This document shows, piece by piece, positions 7,556 through 8,139 of a stretch of 8,139 nucleotides of DNA. Within the stretch, counting starts at the first letter, position 1, and each line of letters starts with the position of its first letter. Below the pieces are notes generated by a model that was given only the letters and a program-made list of their open reading frames with translations, had not been told where the DNA came from and searched no databases. Location of the stretch: the NCBI GenBank assembly GCA_016285615.1, contig JAEERB010000106.1, forward strand, positions 1 through 8,139, in the 5' to 3' direction. The position numbers and the translations under genes were made by a program. This DNA comes from Bacteroidales bacterium (lineage in GTDB: Bacteria; Bacteroidota; Bacteroidia; Bacteroidales; WCHB1-69).

Positions 7556-8139
7556 ACAGTAGTGTAACTGTTCTATATCAACCTGATAATGCAGTAAGAT
7601 TGGAAGTCCGTATGGAAGAGGATACGGTTTGGTTGACACAAGGACAGATGGCGAAACTGTTTGATTGTTCTGTAGATAATATTGGATTACATTTAAAAAA
7701 TATTTATGCGGAGGGAGAAATAGATCCAAACTCAACTGCCGAGGATATCTCGGTAGTTCGTTGGGAGGGTCGGCGTCAGGTTACTAGACGAGTACGACAT
7801 TATAATTTAGATGCAATACTATCAGTAGGATATCGGATTAGTTCTAAAAATGCCACATTATTTCGTCAATGGGCAACGCGGGTGTTGAAAAATAGATTGT
7901 TGCAGAGAGATGCAATTGCATATAGAATGGCTTATTTGGAACAGAAAGTACAGGAGCATGATGTAAAAATTGACTTTTTTGTTCGCACATCACTGCCTCC
8001 AGTAGAAGGAGTATTTTATAATGGTCAAATATTTGAAGCTTATTCGTTTGTTTCAGAGTTGATTAAAACTGCAAAGAGAAGAATATTGTTGATTGATAAT
8101 TATATAGATAACACTGTTTTATTAACGCTATCTAAAAGG
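7552..8139 (+). CDS. RhuM-family DNA-binding-like protein (3' partial, start unclear)
   Basis: The frame ending at the window edge is open from just after a TGA at 7537-7539 and shows RhuM-family features in order. These are VTVLYQPDNAVRLEV (7564-7608), WLTQGQMAKLF (7630-7662), HYNLDAILSVGYRISS (7798-7845) and FRQWATRVLKN (7861-7893). After a linker comes GQIFEAYSFVSELIKTA, then RRILLIDNYIDNTVL at about 8077-8121. The latter resembles the opening strand of a sensor or PLD-like domain seen at the C-terminus of longer RhuM proteins. RhuM was named from a Salmonella pathogenicity island; its biochemical role is not established, and related proteins often sit in accessory or restriction-modification loci. 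There is no ATG in frame before 7612, and starting there would drop the conserved first strand. Codon use is much more AT-rich than in the neighbouring ABC gene. The 3' end lies outside the window. Confidence 0.75.
   Translation, partial: MNSSVTVLYQPDNAVRLEVRMEEDTVWLTQGQMAKLFDCSVDNIGLHLKNIYAEGEIDPNSTAEDISVVRWEGRRQVTRRVRHYNLDAILSVGYRISSKNATLFRQWATRVLKNRLLQRDAIAYRMAYLEQKVQEHDVKIDFFVRTSLPPVEGVFYNGQIFEAYSFVSELIKTAKRRILLIDNYIDNTVLLTLSKR
7554..7573 (+). repeat. Inverted repeat overlapping the ABC stop codon
   Basis: GAACAGT and ACTGTTC form a perfect 7-bp stem around a 6-nt loop, beginning on the second base of the ABC stop codon. No T-run follows, so it is not a standard rho-independent terminator. 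It could be a weak terminator, an operator, or an RNA structure controlling entry to the RhuM-like frame. Chance is also possible for a stem of this size. Confidence 0.4.

Noticed and set aside
7548..7562. Four-codon ORF (Met-Ala-Glu-Gln-stop) as a leader peptide
   Set aside because: It is too short, and is more simply explained as the displaced start of the RhuM-like gene; kept only as part of that finding.

Overview
The window looks like chromosome of a Bacteroidales bacterium, most likely of the Prevotella group. Three things point there: a protein ending in a type IX secretion (T9SS)-like C-terminal sorting domain; promoter cores of the Bacteroidetes type (TAnnTTTG) ahead of three transcription units; and a two-gene acyltransferase pair resembling the Bacteroides glycine-lipid genes. 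Most of the window has moderate to high GC, but the last ~580 bases are clearly AT-richer.

Layout. Positions 1-1512 (+) hold the 3' part of a large secreted, repetitive beta-helix protein of the Cthe_2159-like carbohydrate-binding type, with a Gly/Pro linker and a T9SS-like tail. It converges, with an 11-nt gap, on a minus-strand acyltransferase operon: a PlsC-type O-acyltransferase (glsA-like, 2603-3460) followed by an OlsB/GNAT-type N-acyltransferase (glsB-like, 1524-2588). The operon has its own promoter at 3509-3539. Upstream, also on the minus strand, is a second two-gene unit: an outer-membrane beta-barrel protein (4892-5575) followed 12 nt later by an S41-family peptidase lipoprotein (3587-4879), with a weak hairpin terminator after the peptidase. 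A divergent promoter region (5576-5734) separates this unit from a plus-strand exporter-type ABC transporter with fused membrane and ATPase domains (5735-7555). The window ends inside an AT-rich RhuM-family gene (about 7552-8139, cut by the window edge) that begins on top of the ABC stop codon and has no normal in-frame start.

How the parts relate. The envelope theme is consistent: a surface carbohydrate-binding protein, amino-acid-linked membrane lipid synthesis, a barrel protein with a periplasmic or outer-membrane peptidase, and a membrane exporter. Only the two minus-strand pairs look like true functional partners. The RhuM gene differs in composition and family and is probably acquired accessory DNA. 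I did not find a clear new multi-gene system. The items most worth a second look are the RhuM start, which one extra base would explain, and the S41 peptidase, which lacks the usual catalytic lysine.
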